Of a DNA stretch of 64,000 nt, positions 22,823 through 36,170 are shown in pieces. The translations under genes were made by a program, and so were the position numbers. A model generated the notes under the pieces. The model did no database searches and had not been told where the DNA came from. It was given only the letters and a program-made list of their open reading frames with translations. This DNA comes from Scilla litardierei (taxonomy: Eukaryota > Streptophyta > Magnoliopsida > Asparagales > Asparagaceae), in contig CM061141.1 in NCBI GenBank assembly GCA_030789695.1, positions 323,997,938-324,061,937 of the forward strand, in the 5' to 3' direction. The stretch's first letter is position 1; each line of letters opens with the position of its first letter.

Positions 22823-25800
22823 ATTTTTTAAAAAATACTCAAACGAAAAATGAATGTTAATAAGTAATATGCAACAAAAATTAAACATTAAATAATACCG
22901 AACATGCAAAAAAACAATAAGTAACAAATAGCAACAAATAAAAAATGATAGCAGTGGGTATCGAACACCGAAACTCTGGTCCCAAGACCAGCGACTTATA
23001 CATTGGGTCATAAAGTGTCGCTACCTAATAAGCAAAATAGTAATAATAAGTAATTAGGGAAGCATAAGAGAATACGTCGTATCTTTGAAGAGCGAGCCAG
23101 AAAATAGACTCTGGTGCTGTTCTCCCGGGCTCTGAGCATGTATCGTCAGAAGCCCTATAAAAAAGGAGCACCGCTTCACAGTCGCTAGCCGGGTCCATAC
23201 CCAGTCGGACAAAGCTAGTCACATCACTTGGTGTACCTTCCCATTGTCGGACGTTCTTTCCTTCCACATCTACTTTAAGGCAAGGCTCACTCGCTCAGAT
23301 GTGGTCAAATTATCATTCGAATGTCTCATCTTCGATGCATTCGCCAAGCCACCTAACACTCACAACTACATTGATCGTTTGGAGCATGTATGTTGGCGAA
23401 TCACGGTTGGAATGGCATGGGTCAAGTATATTGATCCAAATAATGATCCTTAGCGTTTTCGTAACCCTCTGGGCCGTCCTGCCACGCTACCCGAGCTTCC
23501 CTTCCATGCGATAAGGTCAGCCATTTCTTATCCCGAATTGCGAGCTTATCTTCCATATTTTTAGCTCCCCATTATAGTTTATAAGCAAAACACTAATAAA
23601 AAGTAATGAATAATAATGAATAAACAATGGGAAATCGTTATGCGAACAGACCTTTTTGTTGATCGCATAATTGTAATAACAAAACAAATTTTGTTCACTA
23701 AAAGAAAGGGGCGCATTTAAACCCAAATTAAGAGTTAGATTAGCAAATAATAATGAATTAAAAACATTGCAGTGGGGTTCGAACCCTGAATCTCGGGTTC
23801 CATAAACAAGTGGCGCATCCGCTGGGCCTCAAAGAGAAGGTGGTAATGTCCACTAAAGATATTTATTTAATTTTTTGCCATGGGTAGTTGCTTCCAGTTT
23901 CCAGGTTTTTTGTTGTTCTTCAGCTTGATTTGCTCACCAACTCATCAAAGCTCATCTGATGCATTTAATCAAAATATCTAAGCATATTCACATTCACCAC
24001 AATATATGACATGAAGACATAAACAAAAGTATAAAATATCAATAATCAAAAGTGTATCAAAATAAACATAAACAGGATAAAAAAGTATACATTTAGAACT
24101 GGCACCAAAACCAAAAAAAATTCATATCACATTAAGCAGATAAATTTTGAGAATTTTTCAGAAGTGATGATAAACAGAATTAAAGATAAATTTCCTGATG
24201 TGAGTTTAACATCTCAAATACTTCAGAATTTATCATCATCAAATACTTAATACAGCTTGCTTCCTGATGTGAGTTTAAACCCAAATACCAAATTGAAGTT
24301 AACCTACCACGAACTATTGTCACTATTTCACAAAACTGCCATATTGTTTACAAAAACTCTTGTCACCCAAGGAGATTCAAGCTTTTACTTCCACTTAATC
24401 TCAAAAAATGATGTTAATCTTAAATATGAGCATTCTTAAACTTAATCATCTTATTATTTTGATTTATTAATTGAATCTAGGATTTTATATATTTGAGTTA
24501 TAGTATTCATTATCTAGTGTGCTTTGATTATTTATCTGTACTAGTCTCCGGCTAGGTACTCTGTTCATTTGTTGCTTTGGGAATGATTTGTCGGTGTTCT
24601 TTCACCCTAGATGGAAAGACACTTGGTTTTTTTCGTTTGAAATGCATTTTGATAAATTTTGAACAATTTTAGTATTATCACAGATTCACAGGGCAAGTAT
24701 ATGAAAAAGGTGCAGCAGATCAAGATCAAGTTCCCCAGGAAACAGTTACAATATAGTATGGTACCTACAAGGATATACTACATACTAACAGCCAAATCTT
24801 CTATACGCATACCTTTGGTAATTTATAAAGCACCACAGATTTGTCAATCCTACATAACAAGAAGTTATTGCCTCCAGTTTTTCACCAGTTCGTTTCCAAC
24901 AAACTACTGATTATCAGGTACTAACATACAAATACTTTGATCTGATGCTTTCTCAATATCATCATATAGTACGATGTTAGAGTAGAGTTGCACAAGTAAA
25001 GAAAACAGCCAACACAATAAAAAAATTGAACAGCCAGCTTACTGCATGAGATTATGTACAGCTGGTGGTTAATAGATTACGGGATGGAAACCGTAAACAA
25101 GGCAAAGAAATGAAAACTTGAAACAAAAGGTACACCTAAAAAAACTGAATCACATAATAATAAGAGAGAAACCAATTTTTTCATCTACCAAACTGAAGTT
25201 TCAAACAATTGGAAGAAAACATTAGACATCAAATATCAAATAAACCAAACTGAAGTTTCAAACATCAAGAATCTAAGGTCCTTTCTCTCTTAAATTTACA
25301 AATTGTAATATCTGATCCACTTGAACTATGTAAAAAGTATGAATCAAGAAAACAAAACCATTCTCAAAAGCCTATGGGAAGAATCAGAAATTTGTGTATA
25401 AAATTTACCTTCGAATTAATTTTTACCTTGATGATAAGTTGAACCAAAATTTGGGATCTGAGGTGAAGAGCCCCAGGAGGGGGCTGCGGGCAACCTCATT
25501 TTTGAGAGCCCTAGGCTATGGCTAGGATCGAGCAAATGAGGGGGAAGCTTTGGTGGAACGAGCTAGGAGTCTCTGGGAAATGAGGAGGAGGGCGTATGTT
25601 TCATGTGCTTGTAACCGCGAGGGGGGATCGACCTTTGAGGGGAGACGATGGCTGGGTTTCACGCGAGGGGAGAGTATATCGAAGTCACGGGCTCGCTGGG
25701 AGAGCGTTGCCTATGCTGAGGGGGGCCTCTTGCAAAGGAATTCCAGCGGTGTCCTTTGCGCAAAATGACCCCGAAATCTACTGTCAGAAGAGAGGCTTCA

Positions 25801-26574
25801 GGTGCTCGCACTTGGGGGTTGAAATTTTGCATAAACCCCAAGTCAACACAAATCCTTTGCAAATATCTATTTTCACTCTATTTCTTCCTCCATAGCTTGA
25901 CGAGACAGTGAGCGGACGAATTCCCAATAACTCACACCTAGTGCCCCGGGCGCCTTCTTGACCATCTACTAACTTAAGCATCGAATGATATTTGGGTCGA
26001 AACCCAGACCCAATCCCCTTGACGATTCATCTGCGTTGCAAATCTACAGAGATAGCTCTGAGTTAGGTTGGTCTTCAACCCAACAGCTCGTACTTGGCTC
26101 TCCTCGACCTGGGATCATCCATCCTCGGGTCTTACTCCTCAGCCAACAGAGTGCCACGTCACTAGAGGCGTCCTCGTCAGTATTTTACTCACTGTGTGGC
26201 GGAATTACCTGTCAACAATGCTATAATCGCCATGTTGGAACTCGTATTATCATATTCAGTGCGTTGCGCATGTGATTTGCAATGTCTTCTTCTGAATCTT
26301 AATATAGCTTGAGCATTTTGTTGGAGTAGCAATTTGGTATCTGAATTTTAGGATAAACATGAGATGTGATTAATAAATTGCATATAGACTGGATTATCAT
26401 TCATGAATGGCATGATTGGATTATTAATCACATTGTGGATATGAGAGGTATTGAACTGGAAATTATTATCTACTTGTCTCCCACATCATATCCTTAATAA
26501 AATTGCATGTGTTGCTCCTCCCACCCGTGTCTCCTACATCATATCCTTGATAAAATTGCATGTGTTGCTCCTCC
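22823..26574. other. Non-coding part of duplication copy 2
   Basis: Counterpart of 711-4449. It includes the tRNA B-box-like GGGGTTCGAACCC at about 23775 and the GC-rich island at about 25480-25920. No supported gene. Confidence 0.5.
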
Positions 26575-26915
26575 CACCCTTGAGGCGGATAAGGATAAAC
26601 TGATATGGGGAAGGAATCCAACTGTTTTCTCAGTTAAAGACGCATATAAAAATATTACTAAGCCAATTAATCCCTTGCCACATTTTTCATGGAAGACCAT
26701 TTGAAATTGAAAGGGCCCAAAACGAATAAAAGTTTTTCTTTGGAAAGTGGTACATAATGGACTCTAAACAAATGAGAAGAGAGATGTGATATTTCACCCC
26801 CCCCCCCCCTACATGCACTATATGCCCAGATAAGATTGAAGATAGGATTCATGTGCTCCAGGACTGTAGTTTTGTCGAATATGTGTAGAGATTATTACTG
26901 CCAATGCCTAATCCG
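26575..26915 (+). pseudogene. LINE zf-RVT fragment, copy 2
   Basis: Better preserved than copy 1: DKLIWGRNPTVFSVKDAYKN is open, followed after one stop by LKGPKRIKVFLWKVVHNGL and the CPDKIEDRIHVLQDC segment. A run of 12 C at about 26798-26809 breaks the frame before the second half. This is the zinc-binding tail of a plant L1-type LINE. Confidence 0.7.
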
Positions 26916-26944
26916 CCTTCTTTCTTTATTAAGTCGTTGGATTA

Positions 26945-27430
26945 TTAATCCAACATTGGGCTTATATGTAAAATAATTGTATGATGTGCGCCGTCATATT
27001 AAGTTAAGCCCAATAAAGTGATCTTATAAGTTATTCGGTTAAATGGGCTTTGATGTATCGGTTAGGATGTAAGCATTTAATGTGTAGAGACTTGCTGGGC
27101 TTCTGTTTTAATGATGTGCTAAATCAGAGACGCTAAAGAAATTAGGACTTTTTGCCTATAAATATAGTGGTCATGGTTTCCAAATCACACGAACAAATCG
27201 TCGTCTTTTCTACATCCTATCGATAGAGTAGAGCCGGAGAAAAGCTAGAGGATTTTCTCAGAGATTCATGGAGATCGGAAAGGCTTGTCACACGTTCTAA
27301 AGTTTTGAGCGTTATGGATTCAGGCACGCTTCCGCATTCAAGTTTCAGTTTATTTCTGATTGACTTGACATGATTGATATAAATTATTAGCGATGGTTTC
27401 ATAAAATAATTTAGATCTATCTCCAACAAG
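26945..27430 (+). repeat. LTR-like leader with TATA box, copy 2
   Basis: Counterpart of 4839-5255, with TATAAATA at 27157-27164. It keeps about 60 bases around 27265-27330 that copy 1 has lost. Confidence 0.4.
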
Positions 27431-27736
27431 TGGTCATGTTAGATTTATGAGATCGATAATTCTGTATTATCGTAGAATAATTTTATGAATTTTGGGTAAT
27501 TTTTCGGATCAAAAATAAGTTTTTTTGGTTTTTGATGAAATTAAAATTAAAACCCCTTAGAGGGGCGACAACCGTCAACCGACATACCCCAGAGGAGCGA
27601 TAGCAATCGGTTGCCGGCCCCCATAGCAAAACAGGCCAAAGGGCGATGACGGCCACAGCCGCCGCCAAACTCCCTTAGGGTTTTTCGATTTTTCCTTTTA
27701 AAAGGAAAGGGAGGGGTGGCGGCCGTCGACCGCCTG

Positions 27737-27903
27737 GTAATGGGCATGCCCAGAGCCCAATTAGGCATCCAATTGGACATTCTGCTTGTCATCCCTACCA
27801 ATCCTTCATTAGTTCTTATGAAAGAACTAATGAAGGATTGGTAGGGATGGCAATGCAGCTTATCCAATTGGAAGCCCACTCAGGCTCTGGGCATGCCCAT
27901 TAC
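27737..27903. mobile_element. Hairpin MITE, copy 2
   Basis: Same near-perfect hairpin as 5562-5726, starting GTAATGGGCATGCCCAGAGC and ending with its complement; 167 bp here. Confidence 0.85.
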
Positions 27904-28065
27904 CATCTCTAACTTCCGGCCCCCACAAACACAGCTTTAGCCGCGTGAGCGAAGGGGCGACGGCCATTGCCGCTGCCAAACTCGTTTAGGGTTTTCCCCT
28001 TGATTCAAAAAAATATTTGAGGCACGACAGCTGTCAACCGCCGAATCCCACCAGAAACGGGATAG

Positions 28066-28270
28066 GTTTGAGGGGATGTGTTAAAAGGAATATAAGTATA
28101 TTTATGATTTCTAATTTAGGTCATGTATGATATCCAGTCTTTTTCCATCATGGAAGTCTATTTCCATCTATAAGATTTCATATTTAAAGCTGTCACATCT
28201 TGAAAACATATGAGGGCTTTATCCTCTTTATTTATCAATATCATTAAGAAAGGAAGATTTTCTCACATCT
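28066..28270 (+). repeat. Polypurine tract and copia 3' LTR fragment, copy 2
   Basis: GGTTTGAGGGGATG then TGTTAAAAGGAATATAAG, as in copy 1. Here it follows directly on the GC-rich spacer, showing that the element's interior is gone. Confidence 0.5.
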
Positions 28271-28404
28271 TCTATGAGCTTTACAATAACAAAAATATAA
28301 AGGTAGATAATTGATCTAGTGTTCAAAGATACTTGATAATCAATAGCAATGTCAAAGACATAGAAATTTTCAAAGCATATGGGCATTTAATAACATATAT
28401 TTGG

Positions 28405-29130
28405 ATAAAGAATAAGGTGATAAATAATGCACAAACTATAAGAGATTGTAGAAATTAGCAATGCAATTAGACAGTTCTATGCAAGCAGGCACACACTAAG
28501 TGCCCCTTTCGTTGCCCTTCTCATCAAAATTTGGAACTTATAATAGACAATTTTGTCACTACGATGGTGACAGGTCATTTAGAACAAAGAAGCTTCTATT
28601 TGAGTATTCCAATGAAGTCATATCATGGTGTCTTCTTGTTGTGTACCAATGTGATGAACGGTTGTATAACATAACTATTAGTGACCGTAATTTTCTATGT
28701 TATCCAATCGATTAGGTTTCATAATAAATTTCTCTGTCATTACATATACCCGTGACTTTTTTTCCTCGATGTACCTTTAAAAGCATAAATTTGGGTAAAG
28801 AATAAGGTGATAAATAATGCGTAAACTATAAGAGATGATGGATATTAGCAGTACAGTGACACAATTCACCCTCCCCTACCTTCACCTTTCCATCAAAACA
28901 TAACATTTATAATAGACAATTGTGTCACTATTATGAATAAAAGGCATTTAGAAATATGAAGCTTCTATTTAGGTATTTCAGTGATGCCCTATCATGATGT
29001 CTTCTTTTTTTAAAACCAATGTGATGTACGCTTGTATAATATAACTACATAAGTGACCGCAATTTTCTGTGTTATCCAAATTATGAAGTTTCTAGAAAAT
29101 TTCTATTTCATTACATATATCAGTGATTTA
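28405..29130. repeat. Tandem duplication of about 390 bp, copy 2
   Basis: Units start at 28411 and 28801 with 'aataaggtgataaataatgc'. Counterpart of 7535-8260. The frame at 28500-28715 inside it is not conserved in the second unit. Confidence 0.8.
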
Positions 29131-29422
29131 TTCAATGTAATTTAAAATATTCAAAACTAAAATATGAAAATTTATAAACTCATACATTTATCGTAGGAGT
29201 TAGAAGTAAGGACCCATTGACACGTGTCTAAGTTCAAGTGCTTCGGCGTAAGATTTGCAACCTTTAAGAATTGGTAGTCTATGGAAATAAATGTCTAATT
29301 TGAACATATAAACACCAATTTGCAAAATACTAATGCCATCACTGCTTCTAACTGAAAAGAAATTCAGATAGGTATGAATTAGTAAATATTTTGTGAAATG
29401 TTACCAAAGAGAAGAAACATAC

Positions 29423-29507
29423 ATCATCTAGATTCCATTTTTCAGAAGCCAACGAGAGAGCATCTTCAAAATTAACTTCTATTCTTGTATCTTTCCAATC
29501 CCAGATA
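29423..29507 (-). pseudogene. WD40 (WDR89-like) exon with a broken splice acceptor
   Basis: Counterpart of 8552-8636. It encodes IWDWKDTRIEVNFEDALS and continues to LDD before a good 'gtatgttt' donor. The intron end reads 'catacat' instead of 'catacag', so the acceptor AG is lost. It lies 2.8 kb downstream (minus strand) of the exon at 32331-32422 and continues its phase exactly (AG plus T gives Ser). By position this is probably the original exon of the locus. Confidence 0.8.
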
Positions 29508-29732
29508 ATGTATGAAATGATAATATTAGTTCGAAATAACATTGTACTGTTTTATATCACCACTTTTATTAGAATAAAAATTAACGCATTAAATTATAAA
29601 CAACCGACCTATATCAATTACATAAATCAAAAGAAACTAGCATAAGAGCAAAATAACCTAAGCAACACTGATGGTGGATAACTATCCTAGTCGATCTTCC
29701 TGATGCGTTAATGGAGTTGTACTGAAGTTTGA

Positions 29733-32330
29733 TGTCACTGAAAAGCATTTAGATGCAACTTTTTCCTTTTCCGAGTGTTGTAGAAAGAAAGAAAAATCAG
29801 TTATGTAAAATTCAAACGAAAAGTGAATGGTGGTTATTGCAGACTGCAGTGGTTCATGTGAAAAGCACCACCCTTGTCACGGCAAGTTCCAGGATATGTT
29901 TCTTTTATTTTAATCTATCTGTAACTTATAGTTTGGGCAATATTAATTACAATTTCATCGTATTCATTCCCAAGGCTTAGTTGATGTTGTTAACTTCGTA
30001 TCTTATAAAGATAGAAGACAGGCTTAAAGTGAGAAAGGGACTTGAAAATTATGATAAAAACATCTTATGACTGGAGATGTCATATTCATTTTTACTGTTT
30101 TACTTTTTTCCTCCATATTCGACTCTTTTTCTTAGGTTACACAATTCCACATAAGCAATGCTAAATCCTTTAGACTCTTTCTCCACTTGGCATCTGCATT
30201 TTTTCCGTTTTCTTTTGGGTATCTTAGCACGCAGATCCTTGTTTTTTATTTTTCTTTTCATTCCTTATTGTCTTATCTATTAATTCTCGTTCCTCGACAT
30301 ATCTTTTTTCCCCTCTTTACCTAGAGACAATGCTTTTGTCCATTCTATATCGATTATGATTCTAAGAAAATCATGGCATGAACTCAAAGTCTTTTAATTC
30401 ATCAAGACTTCCAACATCGATCAAGTTGAAGAGAACAAAAATCTAGACTGCCACAAATATCAGAATCATATTTCAACTTAGGACACACCGGTATAAGTAT
30501 GATATGTGGTCAACAAATATGAGGTTTCCCCGTGAAAGAAGATCTTCATAAGTGGGCTGAAACAATATATTGAAGCTTTCCACATGTAACTACCAAGAAT
30601 CAAAGGAAGAAGAAATCGGTGCCTTCATGTTAATCCAGGACAAGACATTTGATATTTCTACTGAAACATCCTAAGGTAGTCTTGTAAAGATCCTTACTTT
30701 CATCTAGCACACCCTTACTCCATCTTTGATCTATTAATAAAAGGGCAGCAAAATTTGGTGAAAAATTAGAGCAGGTCAGACCAGAAATAGTTGGGCTGCA
30801 TCAACAACCCAGAGAGTTTATTCCCTTGTCAAGCAACCAAGTTTGACCATGCAAGGGATCAGCTCTGTGGGACATTATCACAAAGTTATATTACAAATGA
30901 AATTGTGTCATATATACAGAAGAGCACATAATAAAAGAATATTAATGATTAACATAATTATTTCAATTTATTTTGTTCTAACATTTACTATTTTATAATA
31001 GACTTATTTGTGGTTTCAAAACTTGTGATGTGGCTTTGATGTTTCAAGTTAACTTATTTATTTGATATAATAAAAATTTTGACATTGGTTTAAAATTGTG
31101 GCTTCCTTCTTATTTCCCCATCTTAGTGCATGTGTTTGTGCGTGCGTGCGTGTAAAAATTAAACTTAGATGACAATCACACATGCACTGTACCTGCAATA
31201 CCAGTCCAATCAAAACTGCACGCTCGCACAGAGTTCCAGTCAAAGTAGGGTCCTCCATTCCTGGCCCATATCATGACCCAACACATACCCGTTAATATCA
31301 TATCAATATAGATATTTAATTAATTAGAATTTTTGACATTGGTTTAAAATAGTAGTAGTTTACTTAAAAAATTTCCTGAACTTAGAATTTATGCTATATA
31401 CATATTAAGAAACGAAACTTAGAAGACGATACCAAGTGTGCTGCGCTTGCAAATACCAATACAATCAAAACTACCCGCTCACACCGAGCCAAAGAAGGGT
31501 ACCCGATCCTGCACCCATACCATGAACCTATGCATGGCTATAAATGTCATACAAAAAATACTAATATCCACATTGCATGGATCCTGAACTCCATTCACAT
31601 ATTCAACTGGGAAGCAGAAACAAAATGCAAAATACGCAGGCAACACGTAAAAAATAGCTGATGCATACAAAAAAAATGTTATCGACTTTACCTGAAACTT
31701 GATTATCATTTAAGTGTAATGCATGAATCAGGTAACCATGTGATAGAGGTTGTAGTATTTCAAAATTTCAAAAAGATTTAAAATGGGGAAAATGGTGTGA
31801 TCATGGTGAATAAGAACATGGCTAAACGAATAAAGAAAGGAGCATTGTTGCAGTAATTGCATCATGGGAAGAGATTCAAGCTGATATTGGCTGGAACATT
31901 GGACAGTTAAATGTGTATTGTGCAGCTACACAGATGGTAAAATTGTAATCAAAAATTTTTAATCCAAGATTTGAGAATAGCCTACAAACGTTGTGCTACC
32001 TGTGTGATTGTGTTTGTGTTTGTAAAAGCAATTGCAATGGATTAAAAATTATTTTAAAACAACCTGAACAAGATTTTGACAGTCTTTAATTTTTTTTAGT
32101 GTGAAAAGGATAGATTTTGTGATGAGTTCTCGTGTGCAGTATGATAGTGCATGAAACGTGACGATTCATTCATACAAGACACAGGCCTGGACCTCTATAT
32201 TAAAATCATATTACCTTAGTCATGGAAAAACGCAAGAAAAAAATTGGACGCATACGCCATGTTATCCCCCCCCCCCCCCCCCCCCAAAAAAAAAAAAGAA
32301 ACCCCCTACTGCTTGGAGACATAAAATAAC
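29733..32330 (-). other. Intron of the WD40 pseudogene; diverged tandem repeat at 31075-31560
   Basis: No complete gene. 'tgacattggtttaaaat' at 31080 recurs at 31335, followed in both by related sequence ('caat(a)ccagtccaatcaaaactgc' and 'aataccaatacaatcaaaactac'), a diverged direct repeat with units of about 255 bp. On the minus strand the first unit has an exon-like frame ending in 'attgcag' before 'gtacag', but no family was recognised. A C(22)A(13) tract is at about 32266-32296. Confidence 0.45.
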
Positions 32331-32422
32331 CTTAGTGTTTCAATATGTGTTAAACGCCATAACTTTTGATTCATCTGCCCAAAGAACCCAACTTTTGATA
32401 CAGATGTTCCCACATTCATAAT
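32331..32422 (-). pseudogene. WD40 (WDR89-like) internal exon, intact
   Basis: Minus strand: acceptor 'gttcctttgcag', then 92 bases, then donor 'gttatt'. It encodes IMNVGTSVSKVGFFGQMNQK then LWRLTHIETL, ending with two bases AG of a split Ser codon. The string NVGTSV-x-K-x-GFFG…KLW-x-LTHIETLS is, as far as I remember, characteristic of plant WD repeat protein 89 homologues. No frameshift. The preceding WD repeats (after exon 3 at 47023-47108) were not found in the 14.6 kb between. Confidence 0.8.
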
Positions 32423-33146
32423 CTGCAAAGGAACAAATAAAATATGTTATTAGGTTCAGATGTAGATAGTATAAAAGTACATTACTTGTAAGCTATGTTT
32501 TGCATGCAATACTTGACCACTTAGCATGCATTTCTTCATTTAATTTAAGTGTAAACATTGCAAATGTAATGAAATGACTAAAAGCTATGGCCATGTTTGG
32601 ATAAACCCAATCCATCGGATTATAATCACATACTACATTTTTCCGATTGGGGCGAAGATTTGGCTTCTTCATATCTCTACGTTTCATAAATCCTCCGTAT
32701 TGCAATCCAAAAGGTACTCTAATGCTTCTGATTATGAAAGGAAAACGGAGACAAAGAACACTATTGGCTTTCTTTGCTAATCCAAAAGATCACTCTTGGT
32801 TACAAATATATTCTTAGAGTAAAATGTAATGATATGGTTCCATTAGGGGGATGTTTAGCAACACCAACAGTGAAAGTGACATGAAACTGACTTTTTAAAG
32901 AAAAGTATCAGATGGAATCCACATTAGAAATCAAGTGTACAACATGTTTGTTTCTAAAATTTGCGAAAAAAGGATGTGCATTAGATAATGTGATGTAGCA
33001 ATAATTTTATTTAAATATTCGCCCTTCCCATAATTTAACGGTTTGGATACTTATTGCGTATACAAATAGATTTCATCTCTCATCTTTTTTAAGTTCTGTT
33101 GACAACTTCAAGGGTTTTAGTATCCTACGTGTCTAAAGTGACTCCA
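32423..33146. other. WD40 intron sequence, non-coding
   Basis: AT-rich. A minus-strand frame of 70 codons at 32493-32705 shows no domain. Nothing else seen. Confidence 0.4.
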
Positions 33147-34650
33147 TGTAACACCACGTATTTTAACATTTTAATTCTAGAGATTTATTTGATATTTTTC
33201 ATTATTTTTATATATTTATATTTTTCTTATTCTTTTTCCTCCTCTCTTTTCTCTATGTTCTTCTTCTCTTCTTCCCCTTGGCCCAATGATTCTTTTCTCT
33301 TCTTTTTCTTTTTCTTTTCTTTTCTTGGCCCAAGCCAAGTCCAAACCCACGCAGCCTCTTCTTCTGTTTTCTCTCTTTCTTTTATCTTTATCTTTTTTTT
33401 TGCAACACCCCTCCCACAACCAAAATCGACCCAACTCATCTTTTACTAACCCTAGAGCCCAAAAGCCACAGCTCATGCCGCTTTCATAAATCATTAACCC
33501 CCTCAGCCATGACTCACTCAGCCAAGCCCACTTTTCCCTCAGCACTTAACGCACGCACCCTCCCGCTCGATTGACAGCTCCCCCGCACGAGAAGCCCTAG
33601 CACGCTGCCCTATTATGGTTGAATGGCCCTTTTGACTTGGGCTTTGTTGAATTGAGTAGCTTTGGGCTTTTGATGGATTGTGGGCTTTCAATGTTATTGT
33701 TCATTGATATGCGAAATTGGAAAACATCCTTGGATGATATTTGTTAGAATGGAAAGCATATGTATTATGGATTTGACCCTTAGAGTGATTGAGAATGAGA
33801 CTTCCTCTGAGTTCACAAATTGACATGTCCTTTTAAATTATTGTGGAATTACATTTATGCATGTAAATGATTATATAATATTTCTAACATCAATTAAGAT
33901 ATATGATTGGATTTGGGCTATGTTGGTATGATCTTGAAATAAATTGTTATTCCCATTTATGACAATTGTTGGTTATTTGGACTTGTTGGATATTGATATT
34001 GTCTCACGTGTGACATATTGTTGGAAATTAACTTGTTGATATGATGGCCCTTAAAACTATTGGACTCACGACTTATATGGATTTGGTAATACATAGAGCC
34101 CCAACCATATAGACTAATCATGATATGACCACTTGGACTAGTTGTGAGACTTTGTTCTCCTTTCTATCGTTTTTTATATGATGCATGCTAGAATAATTAC
34201 CTACAATAAAGATATTACATATATTGCAATTGTCACATAATTAGACTATTACTGATATAACTATGACATATTAATGGATAATTGGACTTGTTGGAAGTTT
34301 GGTATTGTCCTCATATTGTTGGATATATGGACTAGTTGAAAATTGTTGTATGTGGCATATTGTTGGTCTTGTTGGAGATTTGTTATTGTTCACTGGTGTA
34401 ACATATTGATGGATAAATGGTCTTGTTAGGACCATGAAGTGTAATGACTCTTAACTGTTGAGATCATGTATTTTAAATGAATTAGGACTACATAGCACCG
34501 TAACCATGTAGTCTAGTCATGATGTGACCGCATAGACTCGTTGAGAGACTGTCCCATTTTGATATATGTTGCATGCTAATGAAACCCCCACAATAAGAAT
34601 TAGAAATACAAACTCTATAACCATTTGTTAGTACATTACTATACTCTGTT
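33147..34650 (+). repeat. Ty3-gypsy (Tekay/Del-like) LTR fragment with internal tandem repeat
   Basis: TGTAACACCACGTATTTTAAC at 33147 is the usual start of Tekay/Del-type LTRs (TGTAACACCCCG…). A TC-rich stretch and a GC-richer leader with 'ggcccaa' repeats follow. From about 33980 a unit of about 390 bp is repeated: 'acatagagccccaaccatatag' at 34092 and 'acatagcaccgtaaccatgtag' at 34480. No LTR end or partner was found. Open frames in the TC-rich part are low-complexity artefacts. Confidence 0.5.
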
Positions 34651-36170
34651 ACAACATGAAATTACATTGGAATGTTCCTGTTACTTGGTTCACACATCAC
34701 ATATTCACAACGTTATAACAATTGACAATGATAAGATACATGATCCAATTACATGACATGATTGCAATGGATATTATACAATGATCGCATGCTTTAATTT
34801 GGTATCTAGATATTGTACACTGATAACAAGCTCTTGACACTTGACACTGTACATGTTCTTGATTGAGAACTAATAATATGACTCCTGTATACAACTTTAC
34901 CTTTGGATACAATTGATATGACCGATGAAATGTTTTTCCAAAAATTCCAAAATAATAATTGGAGAGATTAGTTGCAAGCAAGAAAACGCTAACTATAAAC
35001 CACCCAAAAGAACATCATTTGATAAGGAGATTTGTTTTGCAAAAAAATAGAAAACATGCACAAGTACATTACCAAGTCAATTAAATAAATCTGTGATTTT
35101 CCAAAATGGTGACTTTGCCAAAATAATCAAAGGAAGCTCCTCAAAAGAGGCAACCTATACTGTCAGGCTAATGTTTTCAGTTTAAATCTGCTTGGGTTCA
35201 ATATGTTTTAACGAGTGGATGTCTGGTTTATCAAGAACAACATCAATTTGACTATTGTAAGGACAATTCATATAACAAAAGGGTCCAGAATTGGGAGTAA
35301 GCAAGTGCCAGTGTAATCAATTAATTGAAAAGACTAAAATGGCACACAGCAACAGCATAGCATATTCCCAAAGAAATGGCAATATGTATGAGGGCCATTA
35401 TTGAGTGTAAAAACTTTAACGAGTTCGAAGTACTCAATGAAAATGGGGAAACAAAGGCATCCTACCTAACTTTTTCATAAATTCCTAGTAGTAGTGTCCA
35501 TTTGTGAGAGATACCCCAGACGATAACAGTCAAGACTGCATTCCATCACATGGTCTATTGACTTCGATGACAAAGGCATGATAATATGTTACATGAGTTG
35601 CATCTTATACCAATTACAATCCATTTCCTTTGGTCGTACTTGAATTTATATGCCAAAACCTGACCAAACTAAAATTGCCGAATATACAAAAAAAATTAAA
35701 TCACAAGGTGAGGAAAACGGAATGTGAGTTTCCAGACTTCAATGCAGAAGTACAAAGTCCTCTTTGAGCTTGGAGAGATTTAAGAAGTGATACCTAGCTG
35801 TCGAGGATGAGAGGCATGGGTGGTAAGTACTGAGTGGCTTAAAGTGCCCAGCATTCAAAGTTTGCAGTAAGATATGGGAATGCAGCTATATATGAATGTT
35901 TGTATGTTCATATGCACAAATGTACCAAAGTGCATGTTTATAAAATTGGTCCCATGTTTAGAGAAACAATAAGCTACCAGTAACACTAACTATATTGTCT
36001 ATCATGATCCTGACATGTCAAAAAAGAGTAACTGATGTGATGAGTCCGATGTTGTAAAATAGTGGCTTTGTTATGGGTTCGGTATGGGAGCTAATAGTGC
36101 ACAAAAGGTTCATGCACCATATAAGCGGATTAAGTGGATTAGGCAAAAATAATTTTTTTAATATATGTAA
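34651..36170. other. Non-coding, AT-rich
   Basis: No gene recognised. It may still belong to WD40 intron sequence. The last 30-40 bases may be the outer end of the foldback element that the Helitron entered. Confidence 0.4.

Larger units (their letters stand above)
22088..29732. repeat. Segmental duplication, copy 2
   Basis: Direct copy of 68-8861. It starts inside the LTR of copia element A and ends in what reads as an intron of the WD40 pseudogene. Relative to copy 1 it lacks 5885-7193, has an extra local tandem repeat at 22745-22822 and has about 60 extra bases near 27265-27330. Confidence 0.95.

Noticed and set aside
23770..23785. GGGGTTCGAACCC as a tRNA gene
   Set aside because: Only the B-box-like word is present; no A box at the right distance and no cloverleaf. 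At most tRNA- or SINE-derived.
33099..33545. Open frames with Phe/Ser- and Lys/Glu-rich proteins as genes
   Set aside because: Low-complexity TC/GA tract in an LTR-like region; both strands give repetitive peptides.
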